Positions 39,517-48,492 of a stretch of 64,000 nucleotides of DNA are shown one piece after another. Source of the stretch: AC-32 sp038237925 (lineage in GTDB: Bacteria; Actinomycetota; Thermoleophilia; Gaiellales; Gaiellaceae); contig JBBRYF010000001.1 in the NCBI GenBank assembly GCA_038237925.1, forward strand, positions 1 to 64,000. The letters run 5' to 3'. Under the pieces are notes generated by a model. It saw only the letters and a list, made by a program, of their open reading frames with translations, did not search any database and was not told where the DNA came from. The translations under genes and the position numbers were made by a program. Within the stretch, counting starts at the first letter, position 1. The number at the start of each line of letters is the position of its first letter.

Positions 39517-41127
39517 CTAGCGGTCGCAAACGTGCGAGCGCTCGCCCGTGACCACGGATGAGAGCGCCTGGCCGGCGCTCACGTGGAAGCGGAGCTCGAG
39601 GCGGCCCGCTCGTGTCGCGTCGATCGTCGTCATGTCGTCCGCACGGCGGATCAGGCAGGCGTGCTCGGCGCCCCAGTACGGCGAGTAGCGAATCGCCAGC
39701 CGGTAGCGGCCCGGCCGCGGCAGCTCGAGCACGACCCTCGCCCCTGTCAGGCGCAGCACGCGGCCGGCGGCCGGGCCTGTGAGGATCGAGCGCGGATTCG
39801 GCACCGCGAAGACCGCCAGCTGCGAGGTCGAGAAGACGCGCTGCAGCCCAGAGTGGTCGCCCCTCAGCAAGGCGGCCTCGCCGCGGGCGCTGTAGTCGGA
39901 CGGCGCCTTCGTCAACACGACATAGCGGACCCCAAGCCCGCGCAGCCACGCGCGGTAAGACCGCGCGCCGAGCTCGTCGTAGAGGACCATGTTCTGAGGA
40001 AAGTCGTCCTGCCGGTAGCCGCCGCGCGCGATGGGGATCTGCGCTTCGGCGAGATACACCGCGGCCCAATGCCCGGTCGTGTCCACGACCTCGACGCGGT
40101 AGGACGGGGAGAGGTGCCCGCGCAGGAAGCCGATCGCAGGCGCCCAGTAGGCGCGTGTCGCCGCCGGGTCGTTGCGGCCCTTGAAGTAGCTCCCCACGAT
40201 CGGCGAGACGTTCCACGAGATCGCGAGCGCCAGCACGGCGAGCGCGACCGGCAGCGGCCGCCAGCGCCGCAGCGAGAGCGTAAGCACGGCGATCGGGATC
40301 GCCGCGTACCGCAGTCGCAGCACGTTCTCGCCCACCGCGCTCGGGATCGCGAACGACCCCAGCACGGCGACGAGGTAGACGACGAACATCCACCACAGCA
40401 GCCCGGCCCGCTCCACGCGCCAGCACAGCGCGAGGCCGATGCCACAAAACAGCAGCGCGGCCAGCAATTCCTGCCACGAGAACGGGTACCAGCCGGAGCC
40501 GGGGAACGCGCGCCAGAGTGCGACCTCGATCCCGCCGAAGACCAGGATCGTCAGCGCCGGGGCGAGGAGCGCGCGCCGCTCGCTCCAGCGCGCGATGCCG
40601 AAGCCGACGAGCAGCAAGGTCAGCAGGAGGAAGGCCAGCGGGCTGGCCGCCAGTGTCAGCGCCGCCAGCAGCGCGAAGCGCCACGGTCGCCAGGCCTGCA
40701 CCGCCCAGATCGCGAGCAGCGCCAGCGCCGCGCCGAGCGCGAACGGGAAGGCAGCCGAGAAGACGACTCCGCACCAGACCACCGCGAACGTGCGGCTCGA
40801 CCAGCGCGCGGTCGGGCCCCATTCGCGCGAGACCACGACCGCGAAGGCGAGCGCCGCTGTCGAGATGGTCGCGACCGCGAGCAGCCGGATCCCGAGCAGC
40901 GCCGCGAGCGGGTAGTAGAGGACGCTGTAGGTGACGAAGCTGTAGCGCCCCGCGTACCAGAAGTTGTTCCAAAGCGTGAAGCCGTGGTGCAGGAAGAGCG
41001 TCCGCTGGTAGGCGTGGGCTGCGAGGTCGGACCCTGGAGGGCCGAGCCACACGAGCGCAGCGGCAAGCGCCGCGGCTGCACCTGCGGCGAAGGTCGCCTC
41101 GCGCAGGACGGGGGTCGCGCGTGTCAC
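39517..41127 (-). CDS. Large polytopic membrane protein, glycosyltransferase-like
   Basis: A 536-residue membrane protein with about ten helices in the first 330 residues and an external C-terminal domain of about 190 residues. The N-terminal loop GPPGSDLAAHAYQRTLFLHHGFTLWNNFWYAGRYSFVTYSVLYYP resembles the first extracellular loop of GT-C/6-pyruvoyl-type membrane proteins seen in actinobacteria, with acidic and aromatic residues. The C-terminal half includes YVVLTKAPSDYSARGEA and a small beta-domain. GTG 41127 is favoured over longer starts that would run into the divergent gene; TATCCT lies 11 bases upstream. Substrate unknown. Confidence 0.7.
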   Translation of the reverse strand: MTRATPVLREATFAAGAAAALAAALVWLGPPGSDLAAHAYQRTLFLHHGFTLWNNFWYAGRYSFVTYSVLYYPLAALLGIRLLAVATISTAALAFAVVVSREWGPTARWSSRTFAVVWCGVVFSAAFPFALGAALALLAIWAVQAWRPWRFALLAALTLAASPLAFLLLTLLLVGFGIARWSERRALLAPALTILVFGGIEVALWRAFPGSGWYPFSWQELLAALLFCGIGLALCWRVERAGLLWWMFVVYLVAVLGSFAIPSAVGENVLRLRYAAIPIAVLTLSLRRWRPLPVALAVLALAISWNVSPIVGSYFKGRNDPAATRAYWAPAIGFLRGHLSPSYRVEVVDTTGHWAAVYLAEAQIPIARGGYRQDDFPQNMVLYDELGARSYRAWLRGLGVRYVVLTKAPSDYSARGEAALLRGDHSGLQRVFSTSQLAVFAVPNPRSILTGPAAGRVLRLTGARVVLELPRPGRYRLAIRYSPYWGAEHACLIRRADDMTTIDATRAGRLELRFHVSAGQALSSVVTGERSHVCDR

Positions 41128-41163
41128 GTCAGGAACCGAGGATAGCCGCCCGGCGGTACCATC

Positions 41164-41169
41164 TACCCT
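41164..41169 (+). promoter_or_regulatory. -10 hexamer TACCCT, probable leaderless promoter
   Basis: TACCCT lies 6 bases before ATG 41176 of the gamma-glutamyltransferase gene. Confidence 0.5.
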
Positions 41170-41175
41170 TGCGGC

Positions 41176-42726
41176 ATGCGAGGCGCGGTTGCGGCAGGCC
41201 ACCCGCTCACTGCCGAGGCGGGGGCGCAGGTGCTGGAGGAAGGCGGAAACGCGGTCGATGCCTGCATCGCGGCCGCATTCGTCTCGTGGGTGGCCGAAAG
41301 CCCGCTCACGGGGCCGGGCGCAGGCGGCTTCATGCTCGTCCACCGCGTCTCGGATCGCTCGACTCGCGTGCTCGACCACTTCGTCGCGGTGCCGGGCCTC
41401 GGGCTGCGCCACCCGGGCGCGCACGCAATGGACGCGGTAGACGTCGACTTCACACCTGAGTCGTCACAGGTCTTCCGGATCGGCCCCGCCTCGTGCGCGG
41501 TCCCCGGCGCGGCCGCGGGGCTCGGGGAGGCGCACCGCCGCTTCGCCTCGCTGCCCTGGCACACGCTGCTCGAGCCGGCGATCGCCCACGCGCGCGCCGG
41601 CGTCGTGCTGACGAAGCCGCAGGCCTACCTGCACGCGATCCTCGATCTGATCTTGCGCCACACCGGCGAGGGGCGCGCGATGTACGGCTCGAACGGGAGC
41701 CGCCTGGTCGCTGGGGACAGCCTCGTGCTCGCGGATCTCGCGGGGACGCTCGAGCAACTTGCGGAGAAAGGCGCCGCGGATCTCTACGACGGCGAGCTCG
41801 CCCGCGCGCTCTCCAAGCACGTGCGCGAGGGCGGGGGAGACATCACCCTCCGCGACCTGCGCGACTACCGAGTGATTCTGCGGCGGCCGGTGAAAGTGCC
41901 GTTCCTCGGCCACGAGTTCCACTCGAACCCGCCGCCTTCGACCGGTGGGGTGCTGATCGGGCTCGGGCTGCGGTTGCTCGACCGGCTCGGGCCCGCCGGC
42001 CGGGCGGGCAGCGCCGAGGCGATGGCGCAGCTCGTCGAGATCATGCGCGAGCAGGAGTCCGCGCGGGGCGGCCCCTTCGCGCGCGAGCTCTACCGAGGCG
42101 GCCTCGCGCGGCGCCTCTATGACCCGCGCCAGCTCGCCGCGGCTGCGCGCCGGCTGCGCGGCCGGCTCCCGGAGCTGCAGAAAGGGACGACGCACATTTC
42201 GGTGGTCGATGGCCGCGGCAACGCCGCCTCGCTGACGGCCTCGACCGGTGCCGGCTCGGGCGTGATCGTCCCCGGCACGGGGATCCAGCTGAACAACATG
42301 CTCGGCGAATTCGACCTCGCGGCGACGGGCGGCATTCCGCGGCCCGGGGTGCGGTTCACGAGCGGGATGGCTCCCTCGCTCGTGCTGCGCGACGGACGGC
42401 CGCGGCTCGTCGTCGGCAGCGCCGGCTCGTTGCGTTTGCGCGGCGCGATCATGCAGGTCGTCGTCAACGCGGTCACGCACGGTCTCGGCGTGCAGGAGGC
42501 GATCGAGCGGCCGCGCATCCACCTCGAGGAGACCCACGTGCACGCGGAGGGCGGGAACGAGCCGGACGAGCTCGACCGGCTCGAGTCCTGGGGCTACGAG
42601 CTCGCGCGCTGGCGGCGGCGCAACCTCTTCTTCGGCGGGGTCGCGGGAGTCGAGCTGCTCGAGGACGGGACTCTGGCTGCGACGGGCGATCCCAGGCGGG
42701 GCGGCCACGGCGTCGTGGTCGAGTGA
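41176..42726 (+). CDS. Gamma-glutamyltransferase family protein
   Basis: A 516-residue Ntn-hydrolase of the gamma-glutamyltranspeptidase family. The large-subunit part starts MRGAVAAGHPLTAEAGAQVLEEGGNAVDACIAAAF; the self-cleavage site and nucleophile is Thr338 in KGTTHISVVDGRGNAASLT; the oxyanion and substrate loops are LNNMLGEFDL and PRPGVRFTSGMAPSLVL. There is no signal peptide, so it would act inside the cell, unlike many homologues. It may hydrolyse glutathione-like gamma-glutamyl compounds or related amides. Overlaps the GNAT gene by four bases. Confidence 0.9.
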   Translation: MRGAVAAGHPLTAEAGAQVLEEGGNAVDACIAAAFVSWVAESPLTGPGAGGFMLVHRVSDRSTRVLDHFVAVPGLGLRHPGAHAMDAVDVDFTPESSQVFRIGPASCAVPGAAAGLGEAHRRFASLPWHTLLEPAIAHARAGVVLTKPQAYLHAILDLILRHTGEGRAMYGSNGSRLVAGDSLVLADLAGTLEQLAEKGAADLYDGELARALSKHVREGGGDITLRDLRDYRVILRRPVKVPFLGHEFHSNPPPSTGGVLIGLGLRLLDRLGPAGRAGSAEAMAQLVEIMREQESARGGPFARELYRGGLARRLYDPRQLAAAARRLRGRLPELQKGTTHISVVDGRGNAASLTASTGAGSGVIVPGTGIQLNNMLGEFDLAATGGIPRPGVRFTSGMAPSLVLRDGRPRLVVGSAGSLRLRGAIMQVVVNAVTHGLGVQEAIERPRIHLEETHVHAEGGNEPDELDRLESWGYELARWRRRNLFFGGVAGVELLEDGTLAATGDPRRGGHGVVVE

Positions 42727-43235
42727 CCCGGCTTGAGATTCGCGAGGCCGAGCCCGGGGACGCGGCGAGCCTGGTCGAGCTCGCGCGTGCCGTCGGCGCG
42801 GAGCGGGAAGGCTGGCTGCTGGGCTCAGAGGAGTGGCGGTCGGTTGCGGCTGAACGGCGCTACCTGCGCGCGGTGCGGCGGTCGAGGCACGCGGCCGTCT
42901 TTGTCGCCGAGACGCCCGAAGGGCTCGTCGGGCGGCTCTCGGTCGCGCGCGACCCGCATCCCGCGAGCTTCCACGTCGCCGATCTCGGGCTGATGGTGTC
43001 CGCCGGTCACCGCCGCCTCGGGATCGGCCGCGCCCTGCTCGAGCGGACCGTCGAGTGGGCCCGCGCCAACGGCGTGGCGAAGCTCGAGCTGCACGTCTTC
43101 CCGCACAACGAGGCGGCGATCGCCCTCTACGAGGCCTTCGGCTTCGACCGCGAGGGCTACCGCCGCCGCCACTACAAGCGCAAAGGCGAGTACGTGGATG
43201 CCGTCCTGATGGCCTTCGACACACTTCCGGGATGA
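42723..43235 (+). CDS. GNAT family N-acetyltransferase
   Basis: A 170-residue acetyltransferase. LEIREAEPGDAASLVELARAV is the usual first strand and helix; VSAGHRRLGIGRALLERTVEWA is the acetyl-CoA pyrophosphate-binding motif A; LHVFPHNEAAIALYEAFGFDREGYRRRHYK is motif B, most like the ribosomal protein or small amine acetyltransferases. The GTG start overlaps the transferase stop (GTGA), and its stop overlaps the DedA start (ATGA), so it is in the middle of a four-gene operon. Substrate unknown. Confidence 0.88.
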   Translation: MTRLEIREAEPGDAASLVELARAVGAEREGWLLGSEEWRSVAAERRYLRAVRRSRHAAVFVAETPEGLVGRLSVARDPHPASFHVADLGLMVSAGHRRLGIGRALLERTVEWARANGVAKLELHVFPHNEAAIALYEAFGFDREGYRRRHYKRKGEYVDAVLMAFDTLPG

Positions 43236-43819
43236 GCAGCCTCGTCCACCACTACGGGCTCGTGGCGCTCTTCCTCGTCGTGATGCTCGAGTCCGGCGGC
43301 ATCCCGCTTCCCGGCGAGACGGCGCTCGTCACAGCCGGCGTCTTCGCCTCGCGCGGCCAACTGAACATCGTGAGCGTCGTCGCCGTGGCCGCGGTGGCCG
43401 CGATCGTCGGGGACAACCTCGGCTACTGGGCCGGGCGGACGGGCGGGCGGAAGCTGATCGAGCGCTCGCGGCTCCTGAGCCGCTGGTTCGAACAGGCCCT
43501 GCCATGGTCCGAGAAGTTCTTCAAGCGTCACGGCTCGAAGACGATCTTCATCGCGCGCTTCTTCGCTGTGCTGCGTGTGACCGCCGCGTGGCTGGCCGGG
43601 ATCTCGCGGATGCACTGGTGGACGTTCTTCCTCTGGAATGCGGCCGGTGGCATCTGCTGGGCGGCAGCCGTTGGGCTGGTCGCCTACTACGCCGGCCAGG
43701 CCGCCGCCAATGCCATCTCGCACTACGGTCTGATCGGAGGCGGCGCGCTGGTCGGGCTCCTGCTTCTTGGCGTCGTCGGGCTCCACTTCTGGCGCAAGCG
43801 GCTGATGGGATCGCCGTGA
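43232..43819 (+). CDS. DedA family membrane protein
   Basis: A 195-residue inner membrane protein of the DedA/VTT family: YGLVALFLVVMLESGGIPLPGETALVTAGVFAS (re-entrant loop with the conserved E and PGE), GDNLGYWAGRTGGRKLIERS, and FIARFFAVLRVTAAWLAGISRMHWWTFFLWNAAGGICWA with the conserved arginine. DedA proteins move lipids such as undecaprenyl phosphate across the membrane. Start ATG 43232 is coupled to the GNAT stop. Confidence 0.92.
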   Translation: MSSLVHHYGLVALFLVVMLESGGIPLPGETALVTAGVFASRGQLNIVSVVAVAAVAAIVGDNLGYWAGRTGGRKLIERSRLLSRWFEQALPWSEKFFKRHGSKTIFIARFFAVLRVTAAWLAGISRMHWWTFFLWNAAGGICWAAAVGLVAYYAGQAAANAISHYGLIGGGALVGLLLLGVVGLHFWRKRLMGSP

Positions 43820-44646
43820 GGCGAACGCTCCTGCTCGCGGGGCTGCTCCTCGTCTGCACGGGAGCGGAGGCGGCGCCGCGGCCGGTGCCGGCCTTCGGCC
43901 ACGTCGTCGTGGTCGTGTTCGAGAACAAGGCGCGCGACGCCGTGCTCGGCAATCCCCACGCTCCCGCGTTCAACGCGTTCGCGAGGCGCGGCGCCGTGCT
44001 CGCGGGCTACCGCGGCGTCACGCACCCGAGCCTGCCGAACTACCTAGCGCTTGTCTCCGGCTCGACTCACGGGATCACGACCGACTGCACGAGCTGCACC
44101 GTCGCCGGCGCGAGCCTCGCCGACACGCTCGAGGCGTCCGGCCGAACCTGGAAGACGTACGCCGAGGGCCTGCCGCGCCCGGGCTGGACGGGGCCGGGGC
44201 TGCGCCGCTTCGCGAAGAAGCACGTGCCGTTCCTCTACTTCCGGCGGGTGGTCTCGAGTCCGGCCAGGCTGCGGCGCGTGGTGCCGCTCACACAGCTCTC
44301 GTCCGACCTGGCCGCGCGCCGGCTCCCAGACTTCGCGCTCGTCGTGCCGGATCTCTGCCACGACATGCACGACTGCAGCGTCGCGAACGGGGACGCGTGG
44401 CTACGCCGCTTCCTACCGCCGCTTCTGAAGCTTCAGGACACCGCCGTCTTCGTCGTCTTCGACGAGTCGTACGGTGCCGATCCCGGCGTCCCGGCACTCG
44501 CGCTTGGCCCGCTCGTGCGGCTCGGCTCGCGCTTCCGCCGGCGGATCTCGCACTACGGTCTGCTGCGCACGATCGAGGACGGCTTCGGCCTCCCGCGGCT
44601 CGGCCGCTCGGCCGGTGCGGCCGCGGTCACCGGCATCTGGCGCTGA
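43816..44646 (+). CDS. Secreted phosphoesterase (acid phosphatase / phospholipase C-like)
   Basis: A 276-residue exported enzyme of the phosphoesterase family related to phospholipase C and acid phosphatases. A signal peptide (RTLLLAGLLLVCTGAEAA) is followed by HVVVVVFENKARDAVLG (metal-binding Glu-Asn), VTHPSLPNYLALVSGST, DCTSCTVAGASLADTLEASGRTWKTYAE, VPDLCHDMHDCSVANGDAWLRRFLP and VFVVFDESYGADPG (metal Asp-Glu). Two Cys pairs probably form disulfides outside the cell. GTG 43816 overlaps the DedA stop. A phospholipid or phosphate-ester substrate is likely. Confidence 0.87.
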   Translation: MRRTLLLAGLLLVCTGAEAAPRPVPAFGHVVVVVFENKARDAVLGNPHAPAFNAFARRGAVLAGYRGVTHPSLPNYLALVSGSTHGITTDCTSCTVAGASLADTLEASGRTWKTYAEGLPRPGWTGPGLRRFAKKHVPFLYFRRVVSSPARLRRVVPLTQLSSDLAARRLPDFALVVPDLCHDMHDCSVANGDAWLRRFLPPLLKLQDTAVFVVFDESYGADPGVPALALGPLVRLGSRFRRRISHYGLLRTIEDGFGLPRLGRSAGAAAVTGIWR

Positions 44647-44680
44647 CGAGGAGGGAAAGAGGGATCCGCGCCTCGGCCTT

Positions 44681-44694
44681 GAAACTTCGGTTTC
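44681..44694 (+). promoter_or_regulatory. TTCG-capped hairpin directly before the HD-GYP start codon
   Basis: A perfect 5-bp stem (44681-44685 with 44690-44694) carries the very stable TTCG tetraloop and abuts GTG 44695. It could end the upstream transcript or affect initiation; ATG 44701 would be an alternative start. Confidence 0.45.
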
Positions 44695-45267
44695 GTGGCG
44701 ATGCTGTCTGTGCTGAGCGGTGCGATCGAGGCCCGAGACCCGTATACGCGCGGGCACTCCGCGCGGGTGACGGCCCTTGCCGAGGCGATCGCGCGGAGGC
44801 TCGGCTGGAGCGAGGAGCGCCTCGAGTCGCTGCGAGTGGGCGGGCCGCTGCACGACATCGGCAAGCTCGCCGTCTCCGACGAGGTGCTGCGCAAGGAAGG
44901 CCGCCTCGACGACCATGAGCTCGCCCAGATCCGCGAGCACCCGAAGATCGGCGCGAAGCTCCTGCTGAAGGTCTCCGCGCTGCGCGAGGCGATCCCGTAC
45001 GTGCTCTACCACCACGAGCGCTGGGACGGCACCGGCTACCCATCGGGCAAGGCCGGCGACGAGATCCCGCTCGAGGCGCGCGTGCTGGCCGTCGCGGACG
45101 CGTTCGACGCGATGACGAGCAACCGGCCCTACCGCCGCGCGCTCACGCGGGAGCAGGCGATGGCTGAGGTCGAGCGCTGCGCGGGCACGCAGTTCGATCC
45201 GCGAATCGCGCAGGTCTTCCTCGAGTTGTACGCGGAAGCCGAGCTCCCGCACGCGGCGGCCTCCTAA
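44695..45267 (+). CDS. Stand-alone HD-GYP domain phosphohydrolase
   Basis: A 190-residue protein consisting only of an HD-GYP domain: EARDPYTRGHSARVTALAEAIARRLG, PLHDIGKLAVSDEVLRKEG (HD pair), HPKIGAKLL, YHHERWDGTGYPSGKAGDEIPLEARVLAVADAFDAMTSNRPYRRA (the GYP-type loop is GYPSG). Proteins of this group hydrolyse cyclic di-GMP or related dinucleotides. There is no receiver or sensor domain, and the frame upstream is closed by a TGA at 44680-44682, so the protein is naturally short or has lost its N-terminal part. Convergent with the methyltransferase gene, 4-base overlap. Confidence 0.87.
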   Translation: MAMLSVLSGAIEARDPYTRGHSARVTALAEAIARRLGWSEERLESLRVGGPLHDIGKLAVSDEVLRKEGRLDDHELAQIREHPKIGAKLLLKVSALREAIPYVLYHHERWDGTGYPSGKAGDEIPLEARVLAVADAFDAMTSNRPYRRALTREQAMAEVERCAGTQFDPRIAQVFLELYAEAELPHAAAS

Positions 45268-46055
45268 GCGGCGGTCACAACATGAGCCGAGCTGGGCGCG
45301 TCTTTGCCATCCCACGGACGAAGAGCCTCGGTGACTGCGTTCAGCGCTCGGTCGAGAGCGGACGGATCGCGCAGCTCGATTTCCGCGCGGAACGGCGAGC
45401 CGAGCACCAGACCCTGGGCGGCGTCGCGGGCGCTGACGTGGCTCGACAGTGCGACGGTTTCAAGCTGGATGTCCGTGAAGCCGGCCTCGAGCAGATCCTG
45501 CTCGATGACCGCCGGATCGGCATAGCTGAACGGGCCGCGTTCCATGTATTGAGGGGGATCGTCGGGGAACAGTGCGACAACCGCATCTTCCGCCGCTTTC
45601 GGCACCGGGTTGAGGTCCAGCCGGTCGAAGCTGACGAGCAGGTAGCGGCCACCGGACGTAAGCACGCGCCGTGCTTCGCGGCCGGCACGGATCTTGTCAG
45701 GGAAGAACATCACGCCGAACTGGCACACGACGAGGTCGAAACTTCCGTCGCCGAACGGTAGGTCCTGCGCGTCAGCGGACTGGAAGGTGACCCGCTCGGA
45801 GCGGACGTCCCGCCCTGCGAATTCGATCATTCCCGGGTGTAGGTCGGTAGCGACGATCTGCGCCTGCGGCACCGCTTCGTTCAGTGCGCGGGTGACGATT
45901 CCCGTACCGGCGGCGGTCTCCAGAATGCAGGTCGGCTGGAGGATCGCCGAGCGCTCTGCGATGAGCCTCGCATACGGCTCGAACAGGAGCGGGCCCATGT
46001 AGCGGTCGTAGAGCGCGGGAGTCGAATGTTTGAAGGCTGCGCTTTCGTGAGTCAT
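45264..46055 (-). CDS. Class I SAM-dependent methyltransferase
   Basis: A 263-residue methyltransferase: TPALYDRYMGPLLFEPYARL, motif I ILETAAGTGIVTRALNEAVP, VATDLHPGMIEFA, FQSADAQDLPFGDGSFDLVVCQFGVMFFPDK and EARRVLTSGGRYLLVSF. It has a strong ribosome site (AAGGAGG) 9 bases before ATG 46055 and follows the dehydrogenase gene by 16 bases. Its codons appear slightly less GC-biased than those of its neighbours, a hint of later acquisition judged by eye only. Substrate unknown. Confidence 0.85.
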   Translation of the reverse strand: MTHESAAFKHSTPALYDRYMGPLLFEPYARLIAERSAILQPTCILETAAGTGIVTRALNEAVPQAQIVATDLHPGMIEFAGRDVRSERVTFQSADAQDLPFGDGSFDLVVCQFGVMFFPDKIRAGREARRVLTSGGRYLLVSFDRLDLNPVPKAAEDAVVALFPDDPPQYMERGPFSYADPAVIEQDLLEAGFTDIQLETVALSSHVSARDAAQGLVLGSPFRAEIELRDPSALDRALNAVTEALRPWDGKDAPSSAHVVTAA

Positions 46056-46071
46056 CGGAACGGCCTCCTTC

Positions 46072-47124
46072 TTAGAGTTTCGAGCGCGTCCGGCGAATCA
46101 CCTCGTCGGTGAACTCCGTGGTCCCCGCGTGGCCGCCGAGGTCGGCGGTTCGCACTCCGGCCGCGACCGCTTCGAGGCAGGCCTGGCGGATCGCGCTCGA
46201 GGCTCGCGCGCCCTGCTCGCCCGCGTACGCGAGCACGGCGGCGGCGGCAAGGATCATCGCCATCGGGTTCGCGACGTTCTTCCCCTGGAGCGACGGCGCC
46301 GTCCCGTGTGCCGCCTCGGCGAGCACGACCGTCGGCACGTAGTCGTCGCCGAAGCCGACGAGCAAGGACTCCGAGCCTGCGATCGAGCCGAAGAGCGGCA
46401 GCACGAGGTCGGAGAGGATGTCCCCGTCGCGGTTCAGCGCCGGGATCACGAGCGGGTCGCCGCTCGACGAGATGAGCAGCGCGAAGGTGGCGTCGATCAG
46501 CTGCGGCTCGTAGGGAACCTCCGGGTGGCGCGCGGCTGCGGCGTCCATCTCCTCCTTGAGCATCCCTTCATACACCGGGCTGACCGTGAACTTCGGGCCG
46601 CCGAAGACCTTCGCGCCGGTGTCCTCGGCGAGGCGGAACGCGAACTCGGCTACCGAGTGGCAGATGCGCCGCTCGATCCTCTCCGTGCGGAAGGCGGCTT
46701 CGTCCTCGCCCTCGCCCTCGCGCCATTCCTTGGCGCCATAGGCGTCGCCGACCGCCATGCGCACGACGGAGATCGGCGCGTGCACGCCGCCGAAAGGAGC
46801 GACTCCCGGGATGCGCCGGCCCGTCCGAACGATCACGCGGCCGCCGATCTCCTCGCGCAGGATCCGGTTTGGCGAGCCGACGTCTTCGGCGCCCTCCGGG
46901 GTGATCGTCGCGCCTTTCAACCCGAGCCCGGCCTCCCGCACAGCCGCCGCCGCCTCGTGGACGACGTGATTCTCGGTCTTCTGCCGCGACTCCAGCGAGA
47001 GGTCGTAGCGGAGTAGCTCCACCTCGAGCCCGATCACCTCGGGGGCGAGCACGCGCAGCGCCTCTTCGAGCAGCTCCTGGCCGGTCTCGTCGCCTTCCAG
47101 GACCACGATCGTCGTGCTTGCCAT
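46072..47124 (-). CDS. Isocitrate/isopropylmalate dehydrogenase family protein
   Basis: A 350-residue NAD(P)-dependent beta-decarboxylating dehydrogenase. VVLEGDETGQELLEEALRVLAPEV replaces the usual GDGIGPE start; NRILREEIGGRVIVRTGRRIPGV, KVFGGPKFTVSPVYEGMLKEEM, LNRDGDILSDLVLPLFGSIAGSESLLVGFGDDY and AEAAHGTAPSLQGKNVANPMAMILAAAAVLAYAGE match the isocitrate-type group. Start ATG 47124 has AAGGAGG 5 bases upstream. The exact substrate (isocitrate, isopropylmalate, tartrate-like) is uncertain; isocitrate is most likely. Forms an operon with the methyltransferase gene. Confidence 0.87.
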   Translation of the reverse strand: MASTTIVVLEGDETGQELLEEALRVLAPEVIGLEVELLRYDLSLESRQKTENHVVHEAAAAVREAGLGLKGATITPEGAEDVGSPNRILREEIGGRVIVRTGRRIPGVAPFGGVHAPISVVRMAVGDAYGAKEWREGEGEDEAAFRTERIERRICHSVAEFAFRLAEDTGAKVFGGPKFTVSPVYEGMLKEEMDAAAARHPEVPYEPQLIDATFALLISSSGDPLVIPALNRDGDILSDLVLPLFGSIAGSESLLVGFGDDYVPTVVLAEAAHGTAPSLQGKNVANPMAMILAAAAVLAYAGEQGARASSAIRQACLEAVAAGVRTADLGGHAGTTEFTDEVIRRTRSKL

Positions 47125-47173
47125 GTGCCTCCTTGGATTAGCGCCGAGCGCCTCGGGCTACATCGCAGACTCT

Positions 47174-48186
47174 ATGGCTCGAAGGGGCGGATGGAGGCGG
47201 CTCGGCTCGCGGCGGTTCCGGTACGAGGACGCCCGCGGCCGGCCGATCACGGACGCGGCCGCGCTCGAGCGGAGCGACTCGCTCCGCATCCCACCGGCCT
47301 GGAGGGACGTCTGGATCTCACCGCGCGTGGGCGCGAAGCTCCAGGCAACCGGCGTCGACAAGGCGGGACGGCGCCAGTACCTCTACCACCCGGATTTCCG
47401 CGCGCGCAGGAGCAGGCGAAATTCGACAAGCTCGTCCGATTTGCGGAGCGGCTTCCCGAGTTGCGCGCGGCAATGGGCGAGCACCTCGAGCTGGAGCCGC
47501 TCACCTTCGAATGGACGGCCGCCGTTGCGGTGCGGCTGATCAACGAAGGCTGGTTCCGGGTCGGCGACGAGCGGTACGCAAAGACACACAAGACATTTGG
47601 CATCACAACCCTGCGCAAGAGCCACGTGAGCGTCCGCGGGAGCAAGATCGCTTTTCGCTTCCACGCCAAGCACCGAGTCCTCTGCCGCACCGTCCTGGTG
47701 GACGCCGGGCTGGCCGCGGCCATGAAGGAGCTGCTCGCACTGTCGGGCGGCCGGCGGCTGTTTCGCTACCGGTACAACGACGAGCTGGTCAACCTCGGGT
47801 CGCGACGGTTGAACGACTACATCCGCCAGTACATGGGCGACGAGTTCACCGCCAAGGACTTCCGCACCTGGGGCGGAACGCTCACGGCCGCGATCGCACT
47901 GGCCGAGCGCGAGCAGGCCGAGACCGCGACCGAGCAGAAGCGTGTGGTCGCGGCGGTGATGCGCACGGTCGGCGAGCGGCTCGGCAATACGCCTGCCGTC
48001 GCGCGTGCGTTCTACGTCAGCCCGGCCGTCGTCGAGCAGTATCTCGACGGGAGAACCGTCGACGATTTCCGTCCGCGGCATTTGCGCCTCGTGCGCGGGC
48101 GCAATTCCGAGCTCGACCCGGAGGAGCAGGCGCTGCTCAGTCTCCTGCGGTCATGGCGGATTCGCCGGGCGCGCGAAGTGGCCTAG
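47174..48186 (+). pseudogene. Eukaryotic-type DNA topoisomerase IB, frameshifted
   Basis: The N-terminal domain is read in one frame from ATG 47174 (WRRLGSRRFRYEDARGRPIT, RIPPAWRDVWISPR, GVDKAGRRQYLYHPDFRA), and the rest in the -1 frame from about 47404 (QEQAKFDKLVRFAERLPELR onward, catalytic domain with ITTLRKSHVSV, KDFRTWGGTLTAA and the nucleophile Tyr in AVARAFYVSPAVVEQY). One base is missing in CGCGCGC (47401-47407). If repaired the protein would be about 338 residues, normal for bacterial TopIB, which relaxes supercoils through a 3'-phosphotyrosine. It may be a true pseudogene, an assembly error or a frameshifted gene that still works. Confidence 0.82.
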
Positions 48187-48246
48187 GATTATGCCGCCGC
48201 TGTTTCGTTAGGCTGGCGAAAATCACCACGACATCAGGAGGACGAT

Positions 48247-48450
48247 TTGGCGCGCAAGACAGTGCTCGTCTGTGACAACTGCGGTAAGGAAGTCGGCGAC
48301 GGAAGAGGCGCGACAATGCGCCTGAACTTCTCGGACGCGCGCCGGGGCTCGAAGCAGGCCGATCTCTGCGATGGCTGCGCCGGCGGAATGCCGGGCCACG
48401 CCGCCGCGCGGCGAGGCCGCCGGCCGAAGTCCCCAACCGCCGCGGCCTAG
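48247..48450 (+). CDS. Small zinc-ribbon protein with basic tail
   Basis: A 67-residue protein: VLVCDNCGKEVGDGRG and QADLCDGCAGG supply two CxxC pairs (zinc ribbon), and the tail AARRGRRPKSPTA resembles an AT-hook-like DNA-binding segment. The TTG start at 48247 is fixed by an AGGAGG ribosome site 7 bases upstream. A nucleoid or transcription-associated role is possible from these features; no name is known to me. It lies just after the topoisomerase gene on the same strand. Confidence 0.7.
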   Translation: MARKTVLVCDNCGKEVGDGRGATMRLNFSDARRGSKQADLCDGCAGGMPGHAAARRGRRPKSPTAAA

Positions 48451-48492
48451 GACTACGGGCGGGGCAACCCGAGCCCTTTTCGCGCGACCTGA

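Noticed and set aside
39401..41050. Long minus-strand open frame overlapping the membrane protein gene
   Set aside because: Its arginine- and alanine-rich translation is a frame shadow of the membrane protein at 39517-41127, which has clear helices and a sensible start.
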